This document shows, one piece after another, positions 47,701 through 53,607 of a stretch of DNA of 64,000 bases. A model generated the notes under the pieces. That model did no database searches. It worked only from the letters and a program-made list of their open reading frames with translations, and was not told the origin of the DNA. The position numbers were made by a program, and so were the translations under genes. Position 1 is the first letter of the stretch; each line of letters starts with the position of its first letter. The DNA is from an uncultured Clostridia bacterium (lineage in GTDB: Bacteria; Bacillota; Clostridia; Christensenellales; Borkfalkiaceae): assembly GCA_945638575.1 (NCBI GenBank), contig CALZDP010000002.1:102688-166687 (forward strand). The letters are read 5' to 3'.

Positions 47701-48622
47701 TACGTACGGTTTGGATGTTCATCTTTAAAGATGCGTATTCAGGCGTCCAATATCCGCCTTCTTCATTCCAGTTGGAAATCATCAAGGGCTTGTCGCCGAT
47801 GTTGTAAGAAGCGTCGGAGAAAGAGTCGTCGCGAGAGGTTGCTTCAAACGGATACCAAGCACCTGTTTGAACGTTACAAGCAATACCTGTTACGATTACA
47901 TAGTAATCCTGCCAAGCATAGTAGCCGATAAACGCATAAGTGTCGTCAGTGCCTTCGTAGTTGGGCTTAATCTGTACGTCGGTTAAGTCGATTTGGTGGC
48001 TTAAACCGGTGATACCTTTAAGTCTTGCAGGGAAAGTAAGGGCGGCTGCGTCCATGGTTGCGGAAAGTTCCCAAGACTGTGCGGCACGTGTAGGATCTTC
48101 ATCCATAACGCCGTCTGCGGTATACATAGCGTAACCGTTATGATACTGTCTTGACAAAGAACCCCTTGCGGTAACTTCGTGAGTGATTACCTTGCTGTTT
48201 TTAAGGTAATCGGCATACATGGTGTTATTGAAGCAGTCATATGCTTCCCACTGATTGCCGTTTAAATAGAAATAGAACATATCGTCGGACGCTTCGGCAT
48301 AACCGTTATGATTTTCAAATATGGTCGTGCCTAAGTATTCAACGTAACTACCTGTTTCTCTTACGGCGTTGTCTGTTCCGAAAGTATCGGTTGCAACCGC
48401 TGCGTTGATTGCAGCGCCTATTGACTTATAGGAGCCGATTTGGGTTCCGTCCGCCTTATAAGCCGTATAAGCGTCGATACGCGTCTCAGCCTGTGTACGG
48501 GGGTCGGGCACTTTTTTATCATTGCCGGTCGGTTTGTAGAGACCGTCGCAGGCAACGACCATTGTAAGAGCCATTATTACCGACATAAGTGCGACGATAA
48601 ATACAGTAATCTTTCTTTTCAT
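44729..48622 (-). CDS. Very large lipoprotein of unknown function with internal duplication
   Basis: Its 1297 residues have a lipoprotein signal (C25 in VVAC). Residues about 45-430 are beta-rich with many aromatic residues and Trp, as in carbohydrate-binding or jelly-roll-like modules. From about 450 the protein is mostly helical and contains a duplicated unit of about 285 residues: LExAGxTLP at P714 and again at P999, and a WNWN motif ending at W782 and at W1067. The C-terminus is APTTQAAPTTQA. TCAGGAGGAAAAG is an excellent ribosome binding site and the promoter is near consensus, so the protein is probably abundant. As first gene of the operon, before the sugar-binding protein, a role in surface glycan capture is plausible. 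I do not recognise the family. Confidence 0.85.
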   Translation of the reverse strand: MKRKITVFIVALMSVIMALTMVVACDGLYKPTGNDKKVPDPRTQAETRIDAYTAYKADGTQIGSYKSIGAAINAAVATDTFGTDNAVRETGSYVEYLGTTIFENHNGYAEASDDMFYFYLNGNQWEAYDCFNNTMYADYLKNSKVITHEVTARGSLSRQYHNGYAMYTADGVMDEDPTRAAQSWELSATMDAAALTFPARLKGITGLSHQIDLTDVQIKPNYEGTDDTYAFIGYYAWQDYYVIVTGIACNVQTGAWYPFEATSRDDSFSDASYNIGDKPLMISNWNEEGGYWTPEYASLKMNIQTVRNDEYDIGFCTESNYEFYTAEGKLDNQYSVIIDEAVVNDMFNGAAYGIETSYVFVTGLDVRTPESFAQYSLNTDYTNGAEFKNLKVTAATAHVPSEEEMRQGEYGFPIDENWVGKDFNILMASGDHEEGIIDYTLLNTYACAEYKPVDGKDVYSFSYAGSNVAETAIGGIAGEYQAKIDALKEATAETVVGMEKQIEEVNKMYNNGVVENGAIAQKFYLLLNFDPLFAAQELFSANAPLSEVGQEFATAFNALPGLLSYNYVGWYTEEEETTGYLMNDVAAFTALYTEYYEKLTKDDLARLKHHVNIDSFNMYVDLMNMKPFAEDFAVSAKEMGVGTKAVTYTGEEALAEIANTANLIKSAQGWDNATQNDDPNNGHVSRFNSDNNWMPAYHVLYLKARLEEAGYTLPVYLTAIIESCGADAGFYEDFAYIDTVLTLAKGIEDGTIKAVDEKVAKMVNAVMVGKTAFGEAGLNWNWNASGEPKDFLYRNKTYHVYYGLSAGVQLQTYVQSVQNFLAKRVGAEATTLGVTEEISAQDVTITDEAAAVIAMFDLSKIHGAAFEAYQTALTEYNKLSETDKILVATFSDYETIVETMEGHKNALEAVKIENVAPITVYEKIYYGADTPTKQMTAQEALYQLNELICKIQANVTWTPGVDSDNNSAFADMNYDNTCFQSIRIVSLRQYLEGAGVTLPEYFGPIFEEIEYEDFFTAYDPIYQTVRLTATYAVDGKTVADMTEADKAIFEKYWGPAYEIHHHLTWNWNSGNKFESYFGERVRAIALQYQLASQTVLGPQFMDVQTKQWIYGQVFEQYSYNGNLYWAYKYEDEAVEDGRVFGALSVFTEKDNCMWKYAPVYIDANGAICESTVEGATMLMTTTAGVTKTEMAPWAENCSSLNAPMYKAADGTIVYKKLVWTPETGSYITTEEIYVDENNRALPDTVDLSTVTPIGTVKVFKAYDVMCAWLEGQGYVTKANGWGYETAPTTQAAPTTQA
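44733..44768 (-). repeat. Two exact 18-bp tandem repeats at the 3' end of the giant lipoprotein gene
   Basis: GCTTGAGTGGTAGGAGCG occurs twice without a gap; on the coding strand it encodes APTTQA twice, immediately before the stop. An in-frame 18-bp unit can expand or contract by slippage without breaking the gene. Confidence 0.9.
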
Positions 48623-48648
48623 CTTTTCCTCCTGAAAAAATATGTTTT

Positions 48649-48783
48649 TTATATTTTGAACGCTTTTTTAGCGCTCTCTATACCGAAATTTATTGCGGGG
48701 CTTAGCGAACACTTATAACCGTAACGGTTAATCATATCGGTAATCGCCCGAATTTTCATGACAATTTTAATATATGCAGCCAT
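48649..48783 (-). CDS. Possible 44-codon leader ORF
   Basis: The frame begins at the ATG at 48783 and ends at TAA 48651-48649, 26 bases before the giant lipoprotein start. Its central part reads MKIRAITDMINRYGYKC and the codon choice resembles neighbouring genes. No Shine-Dalgarno precedes either candidate ATG, so it may be a remnant or chance ORF within the long 5' leader. Confidence 0.25.
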   Translation of the reverse strand: MAAYIKIVMKIRAITDMINRYGYKCSLSPAINFGIESAKKAFKI

Positions 48784-48791
48784 TAATGGTA

Positions 48792-48833
48792 TTTGCGTTT
48801 GGCGAAGACAAACGCAAAGGGGATATCCCCTTT
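48792..48833 (-). other. Two adjacent hairpins in the 5' leader of the large operon
   Basis: TTTGCGTTTG / CAAACGCAAA (48792-48801 with 48809-48818, 10 bp perfect) lies beside the palindrome AAAGGGGATATCCCCTTT (48816-48833), with a 3-base overlap, so the two compete. They lie in the roughly 275-nt leader between promoter and start codon on the minus strand. This suggests post-transcriptional control; no known riboswitch class was recognised. Confidence 0.6.
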
Positions 48834-48904
48834 TTTGTAAAAAATTCTACGTGATATGACTGTTTTAGACAAAATTATGCCTTTTTTAGTACAATCACAA
48901 CTCA

Positions 48905-48932
48905 ATTATAACGCTCAAATTTCGTTTGTCAA
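48905..48932 (-). promoter_or_regulatory. Near-consensus promoter of the 17-kb glycan operon
   Basis: On the minus strand a perfect TTGACA (48932-48927) and a perfect TATAAT (48910-48905) are separated by 16 bases. The start of transcription would lie near 48898, giving a leader of about 275 nt. Confidence 0.8.
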
Positions 48933-49085
48933 TAGGTTTTTGAAAATTTTTTTCATTTTTTTTTAAAATATTCCCCTTTCAATCGGAATTCAAGGTTGGT
49001 TTTTCCGCAATTTTAAAAATTTCTTTCAAAACGACAAGATAAAACCCTGCGACGGTCTGTTGCAAGGTTTGGCGACCTAATTAAC

Positions 49086-49099
49086 ATTTAACGTTAAAT
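49086..49099. promoter_or_regulatory. 14-bp palindrome upstream of the large-operon promoter
   Basis: ATTTAACGTTAAAT is a perfect palindrome about 155 bases upstream of the -35 box. It may be a regulator site. The rest of 48960-49320 shows no gene or strong structure to me. Confidence 0.3.
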
Positions 49100-49354
49100 T
49101 TCGGTGATTTATAGGCTTTAAAAGTACAAGCGAATAGGTTTACAGAATTTTTTGATAACCGCTTTGAGCGTTTACCGTCGATTGCCTTTGTTAAATAAGC
49201 GTTTTACCGCAAATAACGGTTGTTCTAATTAAGGTAATGCTTCCGCTATTATTGAAACAAGCAAACAACAAAATAAGGCAAAACTGTTTTAGTTTGCTGA
49301 TGTAAGTTTGAACAAATAATGCCGACAAGGCTAAAAAAACTTTAAAGGTAAAAG

Positions 49355-49572
49355 AAAAGCCGCCCTAACTTTGGAACGCTCGGACGGCGGCAAGCACTGG
49401 GGGAAATTGCCTCCCCCTCTGCTAGCTTGATATTCTAAACTAAACAGGGCAAAAAGTTAAGTAAAAATATCAAGGAGATTAAAAAACGCCTTACTATCCT
49501 TGTTTATATGCAGGATTCTATCGTTAAGTTCTAATTGCGACAAAAAAAGACAGGTTTTGCCTGTCTTTTTTT
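49355..49572 (+). ncRNA. Candidate structured non-coding RNA
   Basis: About 215 nt of GC-richer sequence in an AT-rich gap contains three strong helices in order: GCCGCC/GGCGGC (49359-49364 with 49386-49391), GGGGG/CCCCC (49399-49403 with 49413-49417), and CTTGATATT/AATATCAAG (49426-49434 with 49466-49474). CAAG at 49391-49394 can also pair with CTTG at 49426-49429, so two folds compete. A strong terminator ends it. A weak promoter TTGAAC-N18-TAAAAA lies just upstream on the plus strand. Length and terminator resemble clostridial structured RNAs such as the raiA motif, but I cannot confirm a family. The strand is less certain because the terminator works both ways. Confidence 0.5.
49542..49572. 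terminator. Bidirectional terminator between the candidate RNA and the RpiR gene
   Basis: A 13-bp stem AAAAAAAGACAGG / CCTGTCTTTTTTT has loop TTTTG. It ends the minus-strand regulator gene and the plus-strand candidate RNA. Confidence 0.9.
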
Positions 49573-49648
49573 AATTATATTCATTTTTATTGACTAAAAA
49601 TAAGGTCGCCGAGCAAATTTGCCGACAGATAAATTAGTTTATATAAGG

Positions 49649-50485
49649 TTAAATAAGTTTACCGACGGTAGCGCCGCGGCTTCTGAAGATAAAGCCGTCG
49701 AAACGGGCTTCGTCCTTACGGCGGACGGATTCGCAAAGGGCGTCGATTACGTAAAGTTGAACTACTTTGTTGGTCATTGCGCTTACTTCGCGGTAGATAT
49801 CCGGCTCACCCGTGGAAATTACAAGGTCGGCAAGTTTAGTTAAAGGCGAAACGTCGTGCGCCGTGATTAAAACGATTTTCGCACCGTAGTGTTTGGCTAA
49901 TCTTGTGGCTTCGACAACGTCTTTGGTACTGCCCGAAACGCTGAATACGATTACCAAATCGGAGTCGGACGAAGTCGACGACATTACGTTTTGCGTGTGC
50001 GCGTCCGATTCGCAAAGAGTACGTATTCCCATTGCCATTAACCTGTTATGCAGTTCCAACGCCGCCACGTAAGAATTGCCTACGCCGAAACAACTTATAC
50101 GGTCGGAAGCCAACATTAAATCGGCAACCTTTTCCAAAAGTTCCATACTTACGCTGCTTATACAGATGGAAACTGCGTTTTCATAGGCTTTTGCTATGTA
50201 GGAACGGAAATCTTCTTTGCCCTTGGGTAAAGTCAAATCCTCTTGACTGCTTAACTCTCTGGCAATTTGAAGTTTAAAAACTTGATATCCGTCAAAACCC
50301 AACAGTCTGCAAAATCTTAAAATCGTCGCTTCACCTATTCCCGTCGCCTTGGCAAATTCGGTAATGGTAAAGTACATTATCTGTTTGTAATCCGCGTTTT
50401 CCAAAAAATCAATCAACTTGCGTTGCGATTTGGTTATTTTACTTTGTTTTACACGTACTATTCTCGTTGCTATAGTATCACTCAT
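49649..50485 (-). CDS. MurR/RpiR family transcriptional regulator
   Basis: Its 278 residues comprise an N-terminal HTH_6 domain (about 10-85, with TITEFAKATGIGEATILRFCR) and a C-terminal SIS sugar-phosphate-binding domain (about 120-260). Members sense phosphosugars such as MurNAc-6-P or GlcNAc-6-P. It lies between the two glycan operons, has its own consensus promoter and ends at a terminator. A palindrome within its 5' untranslated region suggests self-control. It probably senses a sugar-6-phosphate produced by the ROK kinase or NanE pathway. Confidence 0.92.
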   Translation of the reverse strand: MSDTIATRIVRVKQSKITKSQRKLIDFLENADYKQIMYFTITEFAKATGIGEATILRFCRLLGFDGYQVFKLQIARELSSQEDLTLPKGKEDFRSYIAKAYENAVSICISSVSMELLEKVADLMLASDRISCFGVGNSYVAALELHNRLMAMGIRTLCESDAHTQNVMSSTSSDSDLVIVFSVSGSTKDVVEATRLAKHYGAKIVLITAHDVSPLTKLADLVISTGEPDIYREVSAMTNKVVQLYVIDALCESVRRKDEARFDGFIFRSRGATVGKLI

Positions 50486-50541
50486 TTTATACCGCCAAAT
50501 TTAATGCTAAATTTATAAAATCTGCGAAATTGAAATTATAG

Positions 50542-50567
50542 CGCCGAATTTTGCCGAATGTTCGGCG
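50542..50567 (-). promoter_or_regulatory. Palindromic candidate operator in the rpiR-type leader
   Basis: GCCGAA-TG-TTCGGC (50553-50566) is flanked by a further half site CGCCGAA (50542-50548) that can pair with TTCGGCG (50561-50567). It lies just downstream of the -10 box, where a bound repressor would block transcription. Confidence 0.55.
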
Positions 50568-50581
50568 ATTAATTTTTGAAT

Positions 50582-50610
50582 ATTATATCAATAAAATTGC
50601 AAACTGTCAA
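50582..50610 (-). promoter_or_regulatory. Perfect consensus promoter of the RpiR-type regulator
   Basis: On the minus strand TTGACA (50610-50605), a 17-base spacer and TATAAT (50587-50582) match the sigma-A consensus in every position. Confidence 0.88.
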
Positions 50611-50712
50611 CGCTCAAACAAAAAAAATCTTAAAAAACTGCAAAATTTATTAAAAAAATGCTGTTTGACTGAATTTTTTGCTGAGTAAAAGATTCAAAAT
50701 ACTCAAATCCCG

Positions 50713-51513
50713 TCAAACCTTTAACTTTGCAGTCGCTTCGGTCATAACCCTACCGCTTAAAATCAAACTTTTCAAACGGCGCTGAAGGGAAGTATTTTCG
50801 GAAAAATCTTCGGGATTAAGATTCGGAAACCCGTAAACCCAAAACTTATATTCGTCGGAAGGTCTTTCGGATATAACCGTAAATCGGTTTTGAAAAGCAA
50901 GTATCTTGCTTGAATCATCCAAAACTTCTTTTAGCAACGGGGAATTAAGCCAACTTGTGATATAGTAAGGGGCTTGGGCGTAGTCTGGATAAAATTTTTT
51001 AATGAAAGATTTTGCGTTTTCTATAGACAAATCTATTTTATCCGAAGACAAATCGCAGTCGGAAGGAACGTGCAAAGCGACTTCTCTTTCGCCGTTTAGC
51101 GAACGGGATAGTTCGTATTCGAGTTCGCCTATCCTAAAAAGGGTTAACGACAGTTGCCTGCCCGTCCAAAAACCGCGGTCGAAACCGAATTTGCCGTACT
51201 GTTTTTTATACTCTTTTGTAAAACGGCTAAAGCAATTAAAGGTGTCGATAAAGATATTTTCGGGTATACCGTACGCTTGGTATTTTTGTAAAGAAGTCTT
51301 TGCCGAAAACAGCATAAGAGAGAGCATTTTTAAACCGTCGTCATCCGACAAAAGTCTTGCTATAAGCCGATTAAAGGCAGTTTTATATAAATTTGGGTCG
51401 GTTAAAGTTTTTGAAAATTCAAGCCTTTCTTCATTAGTTAAACCGTCGTCCGTCAACGATAGAATTTGCTTTTCTTGCACGGAAAAATCCAAAAGTTCGT
51501 AAATAGGTTTCAT
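50713..51513 (-). CDS. Acyltransferase domain-containing protein (GNAT-like), function unclear
   Basis: Its 266 residues resemble Firmicutes proteins annotated as acyltransferase domain proteins with NAT_N and GNAT-like C-terminal parts: an N-terminal helical region (about 1-110), then the segment GFDRGFWTGRQLSLTLFRIGELEYEL in pieces around 130-155, and a C-terminal part with FYPDYAQAPYYITSWLNSPLL. I chose the ATG at 51513, which lies 1 base after the GH31 stop; the longer frame runs inside the GH31 gene. There is no signal peptide. Its place at the end of a glycan operon suggests sugar acetylation, but this is inference. Confidence 0.6.
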   Translation of the reverse strand: MKPIYELLDFSVQEKQILSLTDDGLTNEERLEFSKTLTDPNLYKTAFNRLIARLLSDDDGLKMLSLMLFSAKTSLQKYQAYGIPENIFIDTFNCFSRFTKEYKKQYGKFGFDRGFWTGRQLSLTLFRIGELEYELSRSLNGEREVALHVPSDCDLSSDKIDLSIENAKSFIKKFYPDYAQAPYYITSWLNSPLLKEVLDDSSKILAFQNRFTVISERPSDEYKFWVYGFPNLNPEDFSENTSLQRRLKSLILSGRVMTEATAKLKV

Positions 51514-51514
51514 A

Positions 51515-53518
51515 TTACGGCATAACTTTGACGTCGACAAGGTAGTTACGCAAATCCTCGGTGGTTTCGCCATCGTCCATGCAAAGGGTATAAGTGGTTT
51601 CCTTATCGATATTTTTAATGAAAGTAAGATTGTTAAAGTCGACGTCTTCGGCGTGCATAGCCGGTTTGGCGATAGGCAGAACCTTGCCCTTCTTTAAGAA
51701 AACGCACACCTGATCTAATGCAATATTGATAAAGTGATTGCCGTTTTTACGCTGTTTTGTTTTAATGCCTGCGTAGGTAAAACGAACTTCCAACATATCT
51801 TCCGGAAGATAAACATACCTGCCGACGGCGTTTTGGGTGTAAACGGGCGCTAGCATAATAGCGTCGCCCATCATAAGTTGATCTTCTACGGTGCGTGCGC
51901 GCACGTCGTCGGGATAAACGAAAGCAAGCGGTTTAAACAACATATCGTTATTTAAGGCGCATTTTACGTATTCGCTGTAAATGAAAGGCAAAAGCATGTA
52001 TCTTGTCTTCATAAGTTGAAGGAATTTTTCCTCCGCTTTAAACCTGTAAGGCTCTTGATTTCTGGTGCCTTGGGTTGCATGGTTACGGTATAGCGGAGAG
52101 AAAACCGCTAACGCCATCCACCTTAAAAGCAGGTCTTGCGTGGTGTTTTGACCGAAACCGCCTACGTCCGCGCCGACGTATAAAAATCCACACATATTTA
52201 AAGATGGAAGCATTTGAAACGCCAACAGCAGATGGGACCACCACGAAGCGTTATCCCCCGTCCAAATACCGCCGTAACGGTGCATTCCTATATAGGAAGA
52301 ACGTGAAAACAGCAAATGGCGTTTTTCCGGTTGGTATTTTTTAAGGTATTCTGCCGAACACTTTGTAAGTTTATAGCCGTAGAGGTTATGCACTAAGTCG
52401 TGGCGAACCTTTTGACCGTTGATATTATGGTAAAAATCTTTATAATCGGCAACGTTGTTTTGCAAAGCGTAAATAAGATGACGCATTTTTTCAAACTCGT
52501 CTATATTCAGTTCCGATTTCAGTCGTTTAAGTTTTGCCACATTTGCCTGCAAACGCTTTTTGGAATAGAAAAGCGCAGGCTCGTTCATATCGTTCCAAAA
52601 ACCTTCGATGCCGTAGTCTAAGTAAAATTTGTAATTTTCGGCAAACCACTTGCCCGATTCTTCGTTTAATACGTCGGGAAGCACGCTGTCCCCCGGCCAT
52701 ACGCCGACAACGAAGGGATTGCCTTCTTCATCGGTGCAATATGCCGATCTTTCCAAACCCTCCCGATACACAAAGTAGTCGTCTTTAACCTTAATTGCGG
52801 CGTCTACGATGGGTATAAGCCTTACACCCTCTTTCTTCGCCTTTTTGACAAAGTTTGAAAAATCGGGATACCTTTCTTCGTTCAAGGTGAAATCTTCGTA
52901 ATCCTGCATATAGTCTATATCCATATAAACCATATCCAAAGGAAACCCCGCTTGCTTGTAACCTTCTATTACTTCGGTAATATCTTCTTGGCTTTTATAT
53001 CCCCAACGGCTTTGTCCGATACCGAAAGCCCACTTTGGCGGAATATAACTTTGACCTATGATTTCACGGAAATTTTTAACGATAGTGTTAAGGTCGTTGT
53101 CGTCTGAAGTGATTATGTATAAATATCCGTCTCCGCAACAAGTAATCTTCATATAGCGACTGTCGGTATAACCTATGTCAAAGGTAACTTTACCGGGGAA
53201 ATCGAAGAATGCCCCGAAGTTATTTATTGCGTTAACCAAAATAAAGTTGTGCGAACCGTACAGCGACGTGCGCGATTCGGTGATAATACAGTCGTCCTCG
53301 TTATAACTTTTGTAAATCCATCCGCGCTTGTTTATTCCGCGTACCTGTTCGCCAAGCCCGTAAACCACGTCCAACTTTTTAAGTTGAAGATTAAACTCGT
53401 ATCCTTGCGAATCCTTTTTAAAGGTAAACGGCGATAATTCGGTTATGTTGAAAACTTCGATTTCAGTTAGAACCGCACCTGTGTCTATAGGGGTTCCGAA
53501 ACGGTATTTTTTTATCAT
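51515..53518 (-). CDS. GH31 alpha-glucosidase-type enzyme
   Basis: Retaining alpha-glycosidase of 667 residues without signal peptide. The nucleophile is D310 in FWNDMNEPA and the acid/base D422 in WTGDNASWW, the classical alpha-glucosidase form, unlike the first GH31 at 37221. An insertion of about 70 residues (KKRLQANVAKLKRLKSELN and onward) follows the nucleophile. It is preceded by a GH20 gene and followed by the acyltransferase-like gene. Confidence 0.93.
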   Translation of the reverse strand: MIKKYRFGTPIDTGAVLTEIEVFNITELSPFTFKKDSQGYEFNLQLKKLDVVYGLGEQVRGINKRGWIYKSYNEDDCIITESRTSLYGSHNFILVNAINNFGAFFDFPGKVTFDIGYTDSRYMKITCCGDGYLYIITSDDNDLNTIVKNFREIIGQSYIPPKWAFGIGQSRWGYKSQEDITEVIEGYKQAGFPLDMVYMDIDYMQDYEDFTLNEERYPDFSNFVKKAKKEGVRLIPIVDAAIKVKDDYFVYREGLERSAYCTDEEGNPFVVGVWPGDSVLPDVLNEESGKWFAENYKFYLDYGIEGFWNDMNEPALFYSKKRLQANVAKLKRLKSELNIDEFEKMRHLIYALQNNVADYKDFYHNINGQKVRHDLVHNLYGYKLTKCSAEYLKKYQPEKRHLLFSRSSYIGMHRYGGIWTGDNASWWSHLLLAFQMLPSLNMCGFLYVGADVGGFGQNTTQDLLLRWMALAVFSPLYRNHATQGTRNQEPYRFKAEEKFLQLMKTRYMLLPFIYSEYVKCALNNDMLFKPLAFVYPDDVRARTVEDQLMMGDAIMLAPVYTQNAVGRYVYLPEDMLEVRFTYAGIKTKQRKNGNHFINIALDQVCVFLKKGKVLPIAKPAMHAEDVDFNNLTFIKNIDKETTYTLCMDDGETTEDLRNYLVDVKVMP

Positions 53519-53582
53519 TTTTTATCCATGTAAGTTTTTGTTGTTTTGTATTTATGTTTTTTTAATAATTTGTAAAATGTGC

Positions 53583-53606
53583 CGATAACGGGCTTATAGG
53601 CGGACT
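53583..53606 (-). repeat. Copy of the CCTATA(A)GCC intergenic motif
   Basis: Minus strand AGTCCGCCTATAAGCCCG followed by TTATCG, in the gap between the GH20 stop and the GH31 start. It is related to the copies at 29651, 59086 and 59133. Confidence 0.45.
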
Positions 53607-53607
53607 T

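Noticed and set aside
48440..48718. A 92-codon plus-strand frame across the start of the giant lipoprotein gene
   Set aside because: It is antisense to the signal peptide, ribosome binding site and leader of a well-supported gene.
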